From assembly GCA_009886125.1 (NCBI GenBank), contig VFJK01000081.1, positions 1 through 49,230 of the forward strand: 49,230 bases of DNA, in the 5' to 3' direction. Below, one piece after another: positions 8,276 to 17,692 of this stretch. The stretch comes from Geobacter sp. (GTDB taxonomy: Bacteria > Desulfobacterota > Desulfuromonadia > Geobacterales > DSM-12255). Each line of letters opens with the position of its first letter. The first letter of the stretch is position 1. Below the pieces are notes generated by a model. It was not told the origin of the DNA and did no database searches. It saw nothing but the letters and a program-made list of their open reading frames with translations. A program made the translations under genes and the position numbers.

Positions 8276-8943
8276 TGAAAATAAGACCAATATTTTTTTC
8301 TTTAGTCGTTGCTGCCCTTTTTTCAACAACTGCTTCAGCTGCAGCTGCCACTGATACCTTTATCGGAAAAGTGCAGATCCACAATACAGCCAGACTGGAT
8401 AGTCAGGCAAAGAAGGAAATTGCTGCAATTGCAGCAAAGATCAAGAAGATCATTAAGAGCGGGACGGTCAAGCTGGTTGGAGATATGCCATCTGCTGGAA
8501 CCCCTGACGATTATCTGACGAAATCTTTTTTTCTTGCCAAGAGTGTGGAATATCACCTCAAAACACTTCTGTCGAATCGTTACCAGATATTTCTTACTGC
8601 ATCAAATTACAGGGAAATCAAGAGTGGCGAAAAAAATTACGTCTCTGTCTATCTCTACCCTTTTGAACTGAAAGCCGAAGGGTTGAACTTTATCTCGTCC
8701 CAACTTAAATCGGAAAGCCCTGCAGAAGACCCTACTGCCATTTCGACTCTGCCAACCAGTAAAGCTCCTGACGACTCGTTGCTTTCGACTCCTTTGAGAG
8801 TTGACACTGACACCACCGGTATTAAATCAAAGAAAGAGCGTGTAATAATTGAAACAGAAGACCCGCTTAAAGCGAATGAACTTGTCAACAAGGCAAAAGC
8901 CCGTGCCGCTGAGAAAGCGAAGCGAAGAGAAAGTCAGGAATAA
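8275..8943 (+). CDS. Periplasmic protein with a degenerate OmpA-like fold, unknown function
   Basis: This 222-residue protein has a signal peptide (about residues 1-25). Residues about 36-130 follow the rhythm of the OmpA domain encoded just upstream: helix 'LDSQAKKEIAAIAAKIKKI', strand 'VKLVGDMPSAG' where OmpA has 'IRIDGHTDGVG', then 'KSFFLAKSVEYHL' where OmpA has 'LSLRRAISVANYL'. The Asp and Arg that contact peptidoglycan are missing. The C-terminal third is low complexity and ends in a Lys/Arg-rich stretch. Its start overlaps the previous stop. I infer it is a partner of the upstream outer-membrane protein. Confidence 0.7.
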   Translation: MKIRPIFFSLVVAALFSTTASAAAATDTFIGKVQIHNTARLDSQAKKEIAAIAAKIKKIIKSGTVKLVGDMPSAGTPDDYLTKSFFLAKSVEYHLKTLLSNRYQIFLTASNYREIKSGEKNYVSVYLYPFELKAEGLNFISSQLKSESPAEDPTAISTLPTSKAPDDSLLSTPLRVDTDTTGIKSKKERVIIETEDPLKANELVNKAKARAAEKAKRRESQE

Positions 8944-8991
8944 TATGATATACTCAAACAAAAACATGATACTGGCTACAGGAGAAATATC

Positions 8992-9630
8992 ATGAAGAAA
9001 TTGAGCTTTTGCATACTTCTTGCCCTGACTGTTCTTGCAGGATGCTCGATCAAGATTGTTCCTGATAATGTTTCTAACGGAATCGTCAATGTGAAAGATA
9101 ACAGCATAACTCTTTCCAGAGACACTACTGTAGTGACAGTTGCCCCGGTCGATTCGGATATGATCAACTATAACCTTGAAAGTATGGTCGCTTCGTTCAG
9201 TGTAGAAATACAGAATAATGGCGACAAAGAGATTTCTTTCGAAAACGAAAGTTTTGTCCTGATTGATTCCGATAAGAGGCAGTACTATTCACTAACTCCT
9301 GACAAGATCCGTCAGATGCTGGCGAAAGACTCGTATTACCTGCTCCCCTATCCGTATGTCGGGTTCTACTACCTTGAGGATTATGAACTTGCTGCCTATA
9401 AAAACTCCACGAATTCAAATCTCCCTTATTACTTCGAGATCAGGCCACAGGACATCTATACAAAGGCTCTCCCGGCAGAAGTCATTATTCCGAATTCAAA
9501 GATCAGAGGGCTTGTGTATTTCAATGTTGATATAGCAACTCTGTCCTCTTTCAGAATCAATATGTATTCGAAGGGTGCTTCCAAGTCATCTGAACCTGCC
9601 TTTGTCTTCCCTTATAAAGTTGTCAAATAG
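8992..9630 (+). CDS. Lipoprotein, unknown function
   Basis: This 212-residue protein has a textbook lipobox: hydrophobic 'FCILLALTVLAGC' with the modified Cys at residue 18. Ser and Ile follow the Cys, so sorting to the outer membrane is plausible. The rest is a predicted beta-rich domain without cofactor motifs. A region near residue 70 ('VEIQNNGDKEISFENESFV') looks like an immunoglobulin-type beta sandwich. AGGAGA precedes the ATG. It sits 48 bp after the degenerate OmpA-like gene, in the same envelope group. Confidence 0.75.
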   Translation: MKKLSFCILLALTVLAGCSIKIVPDNVSNGIVNVKDNSITLSRDTTVVTVAPVDSDMINYNLESMVASFSVEIQNNGDKEISFENESFVLIDSDKRQYYSLTPDKIRQMLAKDSYYLLPYPYVGFYYLEDYELAAYKNSTNSNLPYYFEIRPQDIYTKALPAEVIIPNSKIRGLVYFNVDIATLSSFRINMYSKGASKSSEPAFVFPYKVVK

Positions 9631-9633
9631 TAG

Positions 9634-11307
9634 ATGAGTGACCTATCGATTCTCCCGATTCAGGCTCTTGCTGAAATCCTGGGAGGGGGCAGCTTATTTG
9701 TTTACGGCATCAAGCTCATGTCAGAGGGGCTTCAGAAACTTGCCGGAAACCGCTTCAGAGCCCTCCTTGAAAAGGTTTTATCCAGCAGGATTTCTGCAGC
9801 TTTACTGGGAACCTGCCTCGCCTCACTTCTTCAATCGTCAAGTTCGGCTTCAATTCTGGTTGTCGGGTTTCTGAACGCCGGCCTCATCTCCCTTTATCAG
9901 GCATTAGCTGTTTTTCTCGGGACTGCGCTGGGAGCAACCGTTGCTGTCCAGTTTATTGCTTTTCAGCCCGCTGGATTAGCTCTTTTTGTTGTTTTCTTCG
10001 GAGTTTTGTTAAAGTATCTCTTTAAAAGGCGCTATCTGGTAAATACCGGAGAGCTTCTTCTCGGGGCCGGTCTTTTATTCCTCGGCTTGAGGATTCTTGA
10101 GTCAGGACTTTCTCCAATAAGTCACTCTGCCATACTCCAAAGCATCAATGACTATGTGTTCGCCTGGCATATAAGCTCCGTTCTTTTTGGAGCTCTTGTT
10201 ACGCTTCTTGTCCAGTCCCCTTCAGCTGCTACCGGAATTGTAATTGCTTTATGCGGCAGCGGACTGATCACGTTCAATGAATCAGTCGGAATGGTCCTAG
10301 GGTGTAACCTCGGGACTGCGTTTATTGCGCAAATTGCTGCTATCAGCGGGACAGTCATCTCCAGGAGAGCGGCATTTGTAAATCTCATAATCAACTTCAC
10401 GGCAGTCCTCCTCGGCATCCTCCTTTACCCGCTCTTAGTCAAGGCAGTCATCTACTTTTCACCGATGCAACAGCAGTTTACAGCAGATATTATTACTTCA
10501 GCTGAATTTGCTCCTCCAAGAGCTTATCTGCCGAGGATGATAGCCAATGCCCACACTATTTTCAGTCTGTTCATGGTCTGCCTGTTCCTCCCGATGATCG
10601 GGTTCCTTGCAAGAGCTGTCAAACTTTCAGAGAAAACCGGGACTTTTTCAGCACATACCGAGTTTCTCGATGCCAGAGTCCTCAACACTCCGACAATAGC
10701 AACACTTCAGGCGAAAAATGAGATAGTACGGATGTCAGCGATAGCCTCTGCGATGTATGATGACCTTGAGCATCTTCTTTACAGGTCCGACGCAAGGGGG
10801 GTACGAAGAATATATGAAGCTGAAGATACTCTTGACACTCTGCACGGACAGATCTCAAACTTTCTGGTCCTCCTTTCACGCAAGGAAGTAGATCCTGAAA
10901 ACAACTTGAGGATTCCTTTGCTTCTTCAACTTTCTCAGGAAATTGAGCAATTTGGAGACTTGAACTTGAAATTCCTTTCCTACCTGCAGAAGAAAAAAAG
11001 TGAAAAAATGCATTTCTCATTACATGCAATGACTGATCTTAAAAGGCTCGCCGCTGCAGTCGGGGATATTGCAGGGATGCTGAAATCCTTGATGGAGGAC
11101 CAGCCGGACCTGCTTCAAAGGATCAATGATTTAAAGAGTAAAGTTGAGGAGATCCGTGAAATTGCTCTCCAAGGCCATGTAAAAAGGATGAAAACCGGCC
11201 ACTGCACTGTTGAATCAGGTTTTCTGTACAATGACATGGTTACCACGATGGTCAGCCTGTCAGAATGTTCATCGAATATCGTCAGGGTGGGGAGTTCAAT
11301 CAAATGA
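9634..11307 (+). CDS. Na+/phosphate cotransporter family protein with PhoU-like domain
   Basis: This 557-residue protein has an N-terminal membrane part (about 1-315) with the two internal repeats of the PF02690 family; the QSSSSAS and QSPSAATG motifs mark the duplicated pore hairpins. A C-terminal alpha-helical PhoU-like domain spans about 350-550. The family takes up or exports phosphate coupled to sodium. The start ATG comes right after the lipoprotein stop. The stop overlaps the ppx start as ATGA, which links phosphate transport to polyphosphate or pppGpp hydrolysis. Confidence 0.9.
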   Translation: MSDLSILPIQALAEILGGGSLFVYGIKLMSEGLQKLAGNRFRALLEKVLSSRISAALLGTCLASLLQSSSSASILVVGFLNAGLISLYQALAVFLGTALGATVAVQFIAFQPAGLALFVVFFGVLLKYLFKRRYLVNTGELLLGAGLLFLGLRILESGLSPISHSAILQSINDYVFAWHISSVLFGALVTLLVQSPSAATGIVIALCGSGLITFNESVGMVLGCNLGTAFIAQIAAISGTVISRRAAFVNLIINFTAVLLGILLYPLLVKAVIYFSPMQQQFTADIITSAEFAPPRAYLPRMIANAHTIFSLFMVCLFLPMIGFLARAVKLSEKTGTFSAHTEFLDARVLNTPTIATLQAKNEIVRMSAIASAMYDDLEHLLYRSDARGVRRIYEAEDTLDTLHGQISNFLVLLSRKEVDPENNLRIPLLLQLSQEIEQFGDLNLKFLSYLQKKKSEKMHFSLHAMTDLKRLAAAVGDIAGMLKSLMEDQPDLLQRINDLKSKVEEIREIALQGHVKRMKTGHCTVESGFLYNDMVTTMVSLSECSSNIVRVGSSIK

Positions 11308-12251
11308 GTTCTGAAAGAGTTGCATCTATCGACCTCGGCACTAACACAGCCAGACTTCTCATTGGTAGTGCCGAAAACGGTAAGGTTGAGCGTCATTTCA
11401 TTTCCAGAAGAATTACCCGTCTTGGCGGTGGCTTTACAAAGGATTATGGCATAACTCCGGAAGCTTCGTTCAGGACGATTGAAGCAATGAAGGATTTCGC
11501 AAAATCAATTGCAGAGTACAAAATTGAAATGATCCGGGCGGTGGCAACGAGTGCAGTGCGTGATGCAGTCAACCGTTCAGAATTCTGTGAAGAGGTGAAG
11601 AGTTCATCCGGAATTGAACTGGAAATCATCTCCGGTGAACGCGAAGGAAAGCTGACGCTCTCCGGCGTTATCAGCGGACTGGATACCCAACCCGGCTCTC
11701 TGTTTGTTTTCGATGTGGGTGGCGGGAGTACCGAGTATACACTTTCATCTGGTGAGAATATCCTTTTCACCAGAAGTCTACCTTTGGGAGTCGTCAGGCT
11801 GACAGAGGGGAAAGTCAGCGTTGATGCTATGACAGATAAAGTCGAAAAAGAACTCGGCTTACTCGCAAAAGATCTGCAATCCTCTTCACTACTCTCCGGA
11901 TTGTCTTCATCCACACTTATCGGCACAGCCGGGACAGCAACAACACTGGCTGCAATCAGTTTACAACTCTCTGACTATGACTATCAAAAGGTCAACAACC
12001 ATATCCTTTCATTGGACGAGATCAAAGCGATATATCGAGAGCTTCTACCACTCACTCCGGAAGAAAGGCTACGGCTGATTACCGGTCTGGAGGAGGGGAG
12101 AGAGGATCTCATTATCGCCGGGACACTACTGACGATACAAACGATGGAACTTTTCAATTTCAACAGACTCAAGATAAGTGATTACGGTCTGCTGGAAGGG
12201 GTGCTCATAGATCTGGTTGAAACTACCTCAAAGCCTGTAGATACCCATTAA
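11304..12251 (+). CDS. ppx: Ppx/GppA-family phosphatase
   Basis: This 315-residue protein is the short, two-lobed form of the exopolyphosphatase/guanosine pentaphosphatase family, with an actin-like fold. Motif 1 is 'ASIDLGTNTARLLIG', followed by 'AVATSAVRDAVNRSEF', the catalytic region 'ISGEREGKLTLSGV' and the nucleotide loop 'FVFDVGGGSTEY'. The ATG at 11304 has GTGGGGAG upstream; an in-frame ATG 39 bp earlier would extend into the previous gene. It is translationally coupled to the Na/Pi transporter. Polyphosphate versus pppGpp preference cannot be decided from sequence. Confidence 0.9.
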   Translation: MSSERVASIDLGTNTARLLIGSAENGKVERHFISRRITRLGGGFTKDYGITPEASFRTIEAMKDFAKSIAEYKIEMIRAVATSAVRDAVNRSEFCEEVKSSSGIELEIISGEREGKLTLSGVISGLDTQPGSLFVFDVGGGSTEYTLSSGENILFTRSLPLGVVRLTEGKVSVDAMTDKVEKELGLLAKDLQSSSLLSGLSSSTLIGTAGTATTLAAISLQLSDYDYQKVNNHILSLDEIKAIYRELLPLTPEERLRLITGLEEGREDLIIAGTLLTIQTMELFNFNRLKISDYGLLEGVLIDLVETTSKPVDTH

Positions 12252-12267
12252 GCTTGGCAGAAAGCTA

Positions 12268-12297
12268 TTGACAGAACATCGTTTATAAATGTATATT
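12268..12297 (+). promoter_or_regulatory. Sigma-70 promoter of the ior-paaK-liv operon
   Basis: A consensus TTGACA (12268-12273) is followed after 18 bp by TATATT (12292-12297). It lies 53 bp upstream of the iorA ATG and just after the ppx stop. Confidence 0.65.
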
Positions 12298-12309
12298 TTC
12301 GCGGTCTAA

Positions 12310-12333
12310 AGGGGTTTATCCCCTATTTTTTTT
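12310..12333 (+). promoter_or_regulatory. Short leader hairpin with T-run before iorA
   Basis: AGGGG-TTTAT-CCCCT forms a 5-bp stem followed by A and eight T, between the promoter and the iorA ribosome-binding site. It has the shape of a weak intrinsic terminator or a 5' stabilising hairpin. Confidence 0.35.
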
Positions 12334-12349
12334 GAGGGTCGACTTACAT

Positions 12350-14116
12350 ATGAAAGAAATCATGTCCGGTAACGAAGCAATTGCCCGCGGTGCCTTTGAA
12401 GCCGGTGTCAAGGTGGCGAGCGCCTATCCCGGAACACCTTCAACTGAGATACTTGAGAATATTGCACACTATCCCGGCATCAACTCTTCCTGGGCACCGA
12501 ACGAGAAGGTCGCTCTTGAAGTTGCAATAGGTGCTTCTTTCGGCGGAGCGCGCGCAATTGCCTGCATGAAACACGTTGGCGTGAATGTAGCCGCGGACCC
12601 ACTTTTCACGCTCTCCTACACCGGTGTGGGCGGAGGGCTTGTCCTGATCGCAGCAGACGACCCTGAGATGCACTCTTCCCAAAATGAGCAGGACAGTCGG
12701 AATTATGCAAAATTTGCAAAAATACCGATGCTTGAACCTGCTGACTCTCAAGAGTGCAAGGATTTCACTCGAATAGCTTTTGAGCTTTCAGAGTCTTTTG
12801 ACACGCCAGTGATGATACGCAGCTGCACCCGGATCTCTCACGGAAAATCGATTGTCAGCCATGCCGATCCGGTGAGCGGTCTTCCCGACCCGAAACTCGT
12901 TAAGAATCCTCCCAAGCTGGTAATGCTTCCTGGAAACGCAAGGGTAAGGCATCCCATAGTCGAGGAGCGGATAACCAGACTTTCAGCGCATGGCGACAAC
13001 TGGGAGATCAACCGGATTGAGAACCGCTCAACCGGTATAGGTGTTATCTGCACGGGAGTGACGTATCATTATGTCCGTGAGGCGCTGCCTGAAGTGTCGA
13101 CACTAAAGCTCGGTATGGTATATCCTCTGCCGAAAAAGAAAATAAGGGAATTTGCCGCATCGGTTAAAAGGCTTTTTATTATTGAAGAGCTTGATCCGTT
13201 CATTGAAGAGCAGGTTCGTGCCATGGGGTTATCCGCTTCAGGGAAGGATATTATCTCTCTTTGCGGTGAACTTTCTCCTGGCAGGATACGTAAGGCTTTC
13301 GCACGTGCAGGTCTGATCTCCGAAATACAGCTTGATGCTGCACCACCTGAAAAACTGGTTCAGAGACCTCCGAACATGTGCCCCGGTTGTCCTCACCGGG
13401 GGGTATTCTATCTTCTCAACAAAGCTGATGCCTATGTTACCGGCGATATAGGCTGCTATACTCTCGGGTTTATGCCGCCCCTGAATGCAATGGATACCTG
13501 TGTATGCATGGGCGCCTCCATAAGCACTGCATCAGGTATTGTCAGATCTCTCAAACCTGAGGAGCAGCGTCGTGTCGTTGCAGTGATCGGTGACTCTACA
13601 TTTCTTCATACCGGCGTGAATTCGCTTATGGAGATGGCCTACAATCAGTCTCCGGCAACCGTTTTAATCCTTGATAACAGGATCACGGCCATGACCGGCA
13701 GACAGGAGAATCCTGCGTCAGGATTCACTCTTTCCGGTATCGCAGCTCCTGAAGTGAACATTCCTGACCTCTGTAGAGCACTGGGTATTAAAAACCTCAG
13801 AATTGTTGATCCGTATGATCTGGAAGCTACCCGATCTGCCCTTTCAGAGGAGATGGCCCGCCCGGAGCCTTCAGTTATCATCACGAACAGACCTTGTTGT
13901 CTGATTAAAGATGACTGTCGCTTTTCAAAGGGAAAGATCCTGGCCGTCAATCAGGAGGCCTGCACCGGCTGCAAAGCCTGCCTCCGAATCGGCTGCCCGG
14001 CTATAGAATGGCATCCTGCTTCTGAAGGCAAAAAAGGGAAGACATCTATCGATCCGGATCTTTGTACCGGCTGCACTGTCTGTCAGCAGCTGTGCAAGTT
14101 TGAAGCAATTAAATAG
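12350..14116 (+). CDS. iorA: Indolepyruvate:ferredoxin oxidoreductase, alpha subunit
   Basis: This is a 588-residue TPP-dependent 2-oxoacid:ferredoxin oxidoreductase. It interconverts aryl-pyruvates and aryl-acetyl-CoA with reduction of ferredoxin. The N-terminal pyrimidine-binding domain shows 'ASAYPGTPSTEIL'. The 'CPGCPHRGVFY' region and TPP-binding 'GDIGCYTLGF' to 'GDSTFLHTGVNS' follow. The last 60 residues carry a ferredoxin domain with two clusters: CTGCKACLRIGC and CTGCTVCQQLC. The ATG at 12350 is chosen over a TTG 18 bp upstream because GAGGGT lies at proper spacing. IorB is encoded next. Confidence 0.95.
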   Translation: MKEIMSGNEAIARGAFEAGVKVASAYPGTPSTEILENIAHYPGINSSWAPNEKVALEVAIGASFGGARAIACMKHVGVNVAADPLFTLSYTGVGGGLVLIAADDPEMHSSQNEQDSRNYAKFAKIPMLEPADSQECKDFTRIAFELSESFDTPVMIRSCTRISHGKSIVSHADPVSGLPDPKLVKNPPKLVMLPGNARVRHPIVEERITRLSAHGDNWEINRIENRSTGIGVICTGVTYHYVREALPEVSTLKLGMVYPLPKKKIREFAASVKRLFIIEELDPFIEEQVRAMGLSASGKDIISLCGELSPGRIRKAFARAGLISEIQLDAAPPEKLVQRPPNMCPGCPHRGVFYLLNKADAYVTGDIGCYTLGFMPPLNAMDTCVCMGASISTASGIVRSLKPEEQRRVVAVIGDSTFLHTGVNSLMEMAYNQSPATVLILDNRITAMTGRQENPASGFTLSGIAAPEVNIPDLCRALGIKNLRIVDPYDLEATRSALSEEMARPEPSVIITNRPCCLIKDDCRFSKGKILAVNQEACTGCKACLRIGCPAIEWHPASEGKKGKTSIDPDLCTGCTVCQQLCKFEAIK

Positions 14117-14129
14117 ACAGGGATCTTTT

Positions 14130-14708
14130 ATGACTACTGCGGTTACTAATATTCTGCTTGTAGGTGTCGGTGGGCAGGGGATTCTCCTTGCTTCGGAGAT
14201 CCTTGCAGAAGCTTTCATGCTTGCCGGTCTGGATGTGAAAAAAAGTGAGATACACGGCATGTCCCAACGAGGCGGAAGTGTCGTTTCCCATGTCCGTTTC
14301 GGGGAGAAGGTTTATTCTCCAGTTGTCCCGGAAGGGGAGGGTGATATTCTTTTCGGTTTCGAGCTTCTGGAGACCTACCGATACCTGGACCTTCTGAGAC
14401 CCGGCGCAAAGGTCATAGCTAATAACCTCCGTATTCCACCTCCATCCGTACTCCTTGGCAATGAGTCTTATCCGGAAGACATTGCTTCCAGAATATCGGC
14501 ACGATTTCCTGACTTCACTCTTATTGACGGGCTGAAACTTGCCTCTGATGCCGGGAACACAAGAGTGGCAAATACGGTTCTGCTTGGTGCTGTATCACGT
14601 CATCTTGAGATTGATGATTCTGTATGGCATAAGGCTTTACAGAAAATGGTCCCAGCAAAGGCTCTTGAAATTAACCTGAAAGCTTTCCAGTCCGGTCGTA
14701 TACTTTAG
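14130..14708 (+). CDS. iorB: Indolepyruvate:ferredoxin oxidoreductase, beta subunit
   Basis: This 192-residue protein is the gamma-domain-like partner of IorA. It has the N-terminal '[20 protein letters not shown]' motif and '[20 protein letters not shown]', both diagnostic of the family. The domain helps to bind CoA. The ATG at 14130 has AGGGAT upstream. It lies 13 bp after iorA and 10 bp before paaK, inside the same operon. Confidence 0.94.
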   Translation: MTTAVTNILLVGVGGQGILLASEILAEAFMLAGLDVKKSEIHGMSQRGGSVVSHVRFGEKVYSPVVPEGEGDILFGFELLETYRYLDLLRPGAKVIANNLRIPPPSVLLGNESYPEDIASRISARFPDFTLIDGLKLASDAGNTRVANTVLLGAVSRHLEIDDSVWHKALQKMVPAKALEINLKAFQSGRIL

Positions 14709-14718
14709 GAGGAGTAGA

Positions 14719-16026
14719 GTGCCTAACTATTTCAATGAAGAATTTGAGACTCTTCCCAGAACGGCTCTTGATGCTCTCCAACTCAAAAGACTTAAAGCAG
14801 TAATTGAAAGAGTATATAGCAATGTCCCGTTTTACCGTGCTTCATTTGATTCGTTTAGTATTACACCAGACTCGATTAAATCGCTTGAGGATCTTCAAAA
14901 ACTCCCGTTCACGACAAAGCAGGATATGCGTGACTCATACCCTTATGCACTCTTTGCCGCACCAATGGATGAGATCGTCAGGATTCATGCTTCAAGCGGC
15001 ACTACCGGAAAACCGACTGTTGTCGGCTACACAAAGCAGGACATCGAGAACTGGGCCGACCTTATGGCTCGAACTCTGGTAACAGCTGGAGCACATAAAG
15101 GTGATATTATCCATAACGCCTACGGATACGGCCTTTTTACCGGAGGCCTTGGCGTTCACAACGGTGCCGAGAGACTCGGTGCCTCGGTAATTCCCATCTC
15201 AGGCGGGAACACGGCACGCCAGCTCATGATCATGCAGGATTTCGGATCGACCGTGCTAACCTGCACACCGTCATACTCCCTCTTCATGGCCGAGGAGGCC
15301 AGAGCCGAAGGAGTGGACTTCAGAAAGCTCAAGCTCCGGGTCGGAATTTTCGGTGCAGAACCGTGGTCTGAGTCAATGCGTCAAGAGATCGAGGAGAAGT
15401 TGAACCTGACTGCTCTTGATATTTACGGTCTTTCAGAGATCATGGGACCGGGAGTCGCGCAGGAGTGCTTTGAAGGGAAATGCGGGCTGCATATCTGGGA
15501 GGATCACTTTCTTCCAGAGATCATAAACCCACTGACCGGTGAATCTCTCCCGGAAGGTGACAAGGGTGAGCTTGTCATAACGACTCTTACAAAGCAGGGG
15601 ATACCTCTCATACGGTACAGGACACGAGATATTACCAGTATCACCTATGAGCCGTGCGTATGCGGCAGAACCCATGCAAGGATATCACGACTCAGCGGTC
15701 GATCAGACGATATGCTGATCATCCGCGGAGTAAATGTATTCCCGTCGCAGATAGAGTCTATCCTGGTCAGAATCGAAGGTGTTGAGCCTCACTATCTCCT
15801 TATCGTCGACCGAAAGGACAATCTTGATACTCTGGAGATTCAGGTCGAGGTCGATGAACGTATCTTCTCTGATGAGATAAAGGTTCTTCAGGGGCTTGCC
15901 AGGAGGATCGAAAAGGAGATCAAGGATATGCTGGGGGTCACCTGCAGCGCCAAGCTTGTCGAACCAAAAACAATTCAGAGAAGTGAAGGCAAGGCCGTAC
16001 GAGTCATCGACAAACGGAAGTTGTAG
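14719..16026 (+). CDS. paaK: Phenylacetate--CoA ligase (PaaK), first copy
   Basis: This is a 435-residue AMP-forming aryl-CoA ligase. It carries the P-loop '[16 protein letters not shown]' (about residues 92-107), '[13 protein letters not shown]' near 235, and the C-terminal '[19 protein letters not shown]' lid region. The start is GTG with AGGAGGAG upstream. Aryl-CoA ligases beside iorAB could feed aryl acids such as phenylacetate or indoleacetate into reductive synthesis of aromatic amino acids, or act in the other direction. A second copy is encoded at 22276-23577. The stop codon lies inside a REP-like repeat. Confidence 0.9.
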   Translation: MPNYFNEEFETLPRTALDALQLKRLKAVIERVYSNVPFYRASFDSFSITPDSIKSLEDLQKLPFTTKQDMRDSYPYALFAAPMDEIVRIHASSGTTGKPTVVGYTKQDIENWADLMARTLVTAGAHKGDIIHNAYGYGLFTGGLGVHNGAERLGASVIPISGGNTARQLMIMQDFGSTVLTCTPSYSLFMAEEARAEGVDFRKLKLRVGIFGAEPWSESMRQEIEEKLNLTALDIYGLSEIMGPGVAQECFEGKCGLHIWEDHFLPEIINPLTGESLPEGDKGELVITTLTKQGIPLIRYRTRDITSITYEPCVCGRTHARISRLSGRSDDMLIIRGVNVFPSQIESILVRIEGVEPHYLLIVDRKDNLDTLEIQVEVDERIFSDEIKVLQGLARRIEKEIKDMLGVTCSAKLVEPKTIQRSEGKAVRVIDKRKL

Positions 16027-16080
16027 GGGCAGGTCCTGTGCCTGCCCGACAACAGGGCAACCACAGAGGGTTGCCCCTAC
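16023..16080. repeat. REP/BIME-like double-hairpin element
   Basis: The 58-bp unit is bounded by GTAGGGGCA and TGCCCCTAC in inverted orientation. Inside are two hairpins: GGGCAGG-tcctgt-g-CCTGCCC (about 16027-16047) and GGGCAACC-acaga-GGTTGCCC (about 16055-16076). Its left end overlaps the TAG of paaK and it ends just before the ribosome-binding site of the ACT-domain gene. The form is that of a dispersed extragenic palindrome. Confidence 0.75.
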
Positions 16081-16093
16081 GGAGGGAATACAT

Positions 16094-16525
16094 ATGAAAG
16101 TTGAACAGATCTCCATATTTATCGAAAACAAGTCCGGACGGCTGGCTGAGGTAACCACTATCCTCGGTTTTGCCGGTGTCAACATCAGGGCGCTTTCTCT
16201 TGCGGATACTTCCGATTTCGGTATACTCCGTCTCATTGTAAACGATTGTGACAAGGCGATCACCGCATTGAAGGATAAGGGATTCACTGTCAGCAAGACC
16301 GAGGTGGTGGCAGTCGAGGTCCCTGACAAACCGGGCGGACTGGCCAGTATCCTTCACGTTCTTGATAAAGATTCAATAAATGTCGAATATATGTATGCTT
16401 TTGTCGAACGATGCGGAGCAAACGCTGTCATTATTTTTCGTTTTGATGAAACAGAAAAAGCAATAGCATCACTTCTCGGCAGAGGATTCAATATTCTTGA
16501 AGGTGAGCATCTTTACGGGATGTAA
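16094..16525 (+). CDS. Tandem ACT-domain protein
   Basis: This 143-residue protein consists of two ACT domains. The first begins '[20 protein letters not shown]' and the second begins at about residue 73 with '[20 protein letters not shown]'. ACT domains bind amino acids and regulate enzymes or transport. Its place between paaK and the liv genes suggests it senses an aromatic or branched-chain amino acid. The ATG at 16094 has GGAGGG upstream; a longer in-frame reading runs back through the REP-like repeat and is rejected. Confidence 0.88.
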   Translation: MKVEQISIFIENKSGRLAEVTTILGFAGVNIRALSLADTSDFGILRLIVNDCDKAITALKDKGFTVSKTEVVAVEVPDKPGGLASILHVLDKDSINVEYMYAFVERCGANAVIIFRFDETEKAIASLLGRGFNILEGEHLYGM

Positions 16526-16544
16526 GAAAAAGGAGGAGATATTT

Positions 16545-17681
16545 ATGTTGAGTCTTAGATCACTGCTTGTTTTTGCAACAGTTTTACTAGTTTCTTCATC
16601 GGCAATTGCTGCTGAACCACTCAGGATCGGTGCACTTTTTTCGGTCACCGGACCAGCTTCATTTTTAGGAGAACCTGAGCGCAACACTCTGGAAATGCTG
16701 GTAAAAGAGGCAAATGCCAAAGGTGGGATCAAAGGTCATAAAATCGAGCTTGTGATTTATGATACCCAGGGTGATGCAACCAAGGCAGTCCAGCTTGCAA
16801 CCAAGCTGATCAAGAATGACAAGGTTTCAGTGATTATCGGCCCGAGCACAACCGGTGAAACAATGGCAATAATTCCGGTTGTTGAAAAGGAAAAAATACC
16901 GCTGATATCATGTGCAGCAGGAATCAAGATAATCGATCCGGTAAAAAGATATGTATTCAAGACTCCGGCTAACGACCATGTTGCTGCCGAAAAGATCTTC
17001 AATTACATGGCGGCAAAGAAGCAGAAAACCGTTGCACTTCTTACCGTTACTGACGGTTTCGGCTCTTCCGGTCGTGAACAGTTGAAAGACATGGCAAAGA
17101 AGAAAGGGATAGCTGTTGTTGCTGATGAAACTTACGGCCCTAAAGACACTGATATGACAGCGCAGCTAACTAAAATCAAAGGAAGCAAGGCAGAAGCGAT
17201 CATATGCTGGGGAACAAACCCGGGTCCGGCGATTGTCACCAGAAATGTGAAGCAGCTCGGCATCAAGATTCCTCTTTATCAGAGTCATGGTGTTGCTTCA
17301 AAGAAATACATCGAGCTTGCCGGAGTCGACAACGCTGAAGGCGTTCTGCTCCCTGCAGGGAAACTTGCAATCTATGAGAAGATGAAGTCGTCAGACCCTC
17401 AGTTCAAGCTTCTGAAGGATTACGATCAGAGATACAAGAAAGCTTACAATACTGAAGCATCTACCTTTGGCGGATATGCATATGATTCATTCCTTATGAT
17501 ATCTGAAGCACTTAAAACAGGCGCTTCTCCGGAGCAGCTCCGTGACGGGCTTGAGGGTATTATAAAGCTTGTATCTATATCAGGCATTTACAATATGTCA
17601 GGTTCCGACCATAACGGTCTTGATCTGAATGCATTTGAAATGGTCAGAATCGTCAAAGGCGACTGGGTAATAGCTAAATAG
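16545..17681 (+). CDS. livK: Branched-chain/hydrophobic amino acid ABC transporter, periplasmic binding protein 1
   Basis: This 378-residue Leu/Ile/Val-type binding protein has a signal peptide cleaved near 'AIAAEP'. The mature start 'LRIGALFSVTGPASFLGEPE' and the ligand-loop region 'IIGPSTTGETMAIIPV' are typical. AGGAGGAG lies just upstream of the chosen ATG. It is the first of two tandem paralogues sharing one set of membrane and ATPase subunits. The ior/paaK context makes aromatic or aryl ligands as plausible as branched-chain amino acids. Confidence 0.9.
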   Translation: MLSLRSLLVFATVLLVSSSAIAAEPLRIGALFSVTGPASFLGEPERNTLEMLVKEANAKGGIKGHKIELVIYDTQGDATKAVQLATKLIKNDKVSVIIGPSTTGETMAIIPVVEKEKIPLISCAAGIKIIDPVKRYVFKTPANDHVAAEKIFNYMAAKKQKTVALLTVTDGFGSSGREQLKDMAKKKGIAVVADETYGPKDTDMTAQLTKIKGSKAEAIICWGTNPGPAIVTRNVKQLGIKIPLYQSHGVASKKYIELAGVDNAEGVLLPAGKLAIYEKMKSSDPQFKLLKDYDQRYKKAYNTEASTFGGYAYDSFLMISEALKTGASPEQLRDGLEGIIKLVSISGIYNMSGSDHNGLDLNAFEMVRIVKGDWVIAK

Positions 17682-17692
17682 GGGAGGGGAGA

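Noticed and set aside
12332-12349. Upstream TTG start for iorA
   Set aside because: It lies inside the T-run and ribosome-binding region; the ATG at 12350 has GAGGGT at good spacing.
15896-16093. Extended reading of the ACT-domain gene
   Set aside because: It runs through the paaK end and the REP-like repeat in another frame; the ATG at 16094 has GGAGGG.
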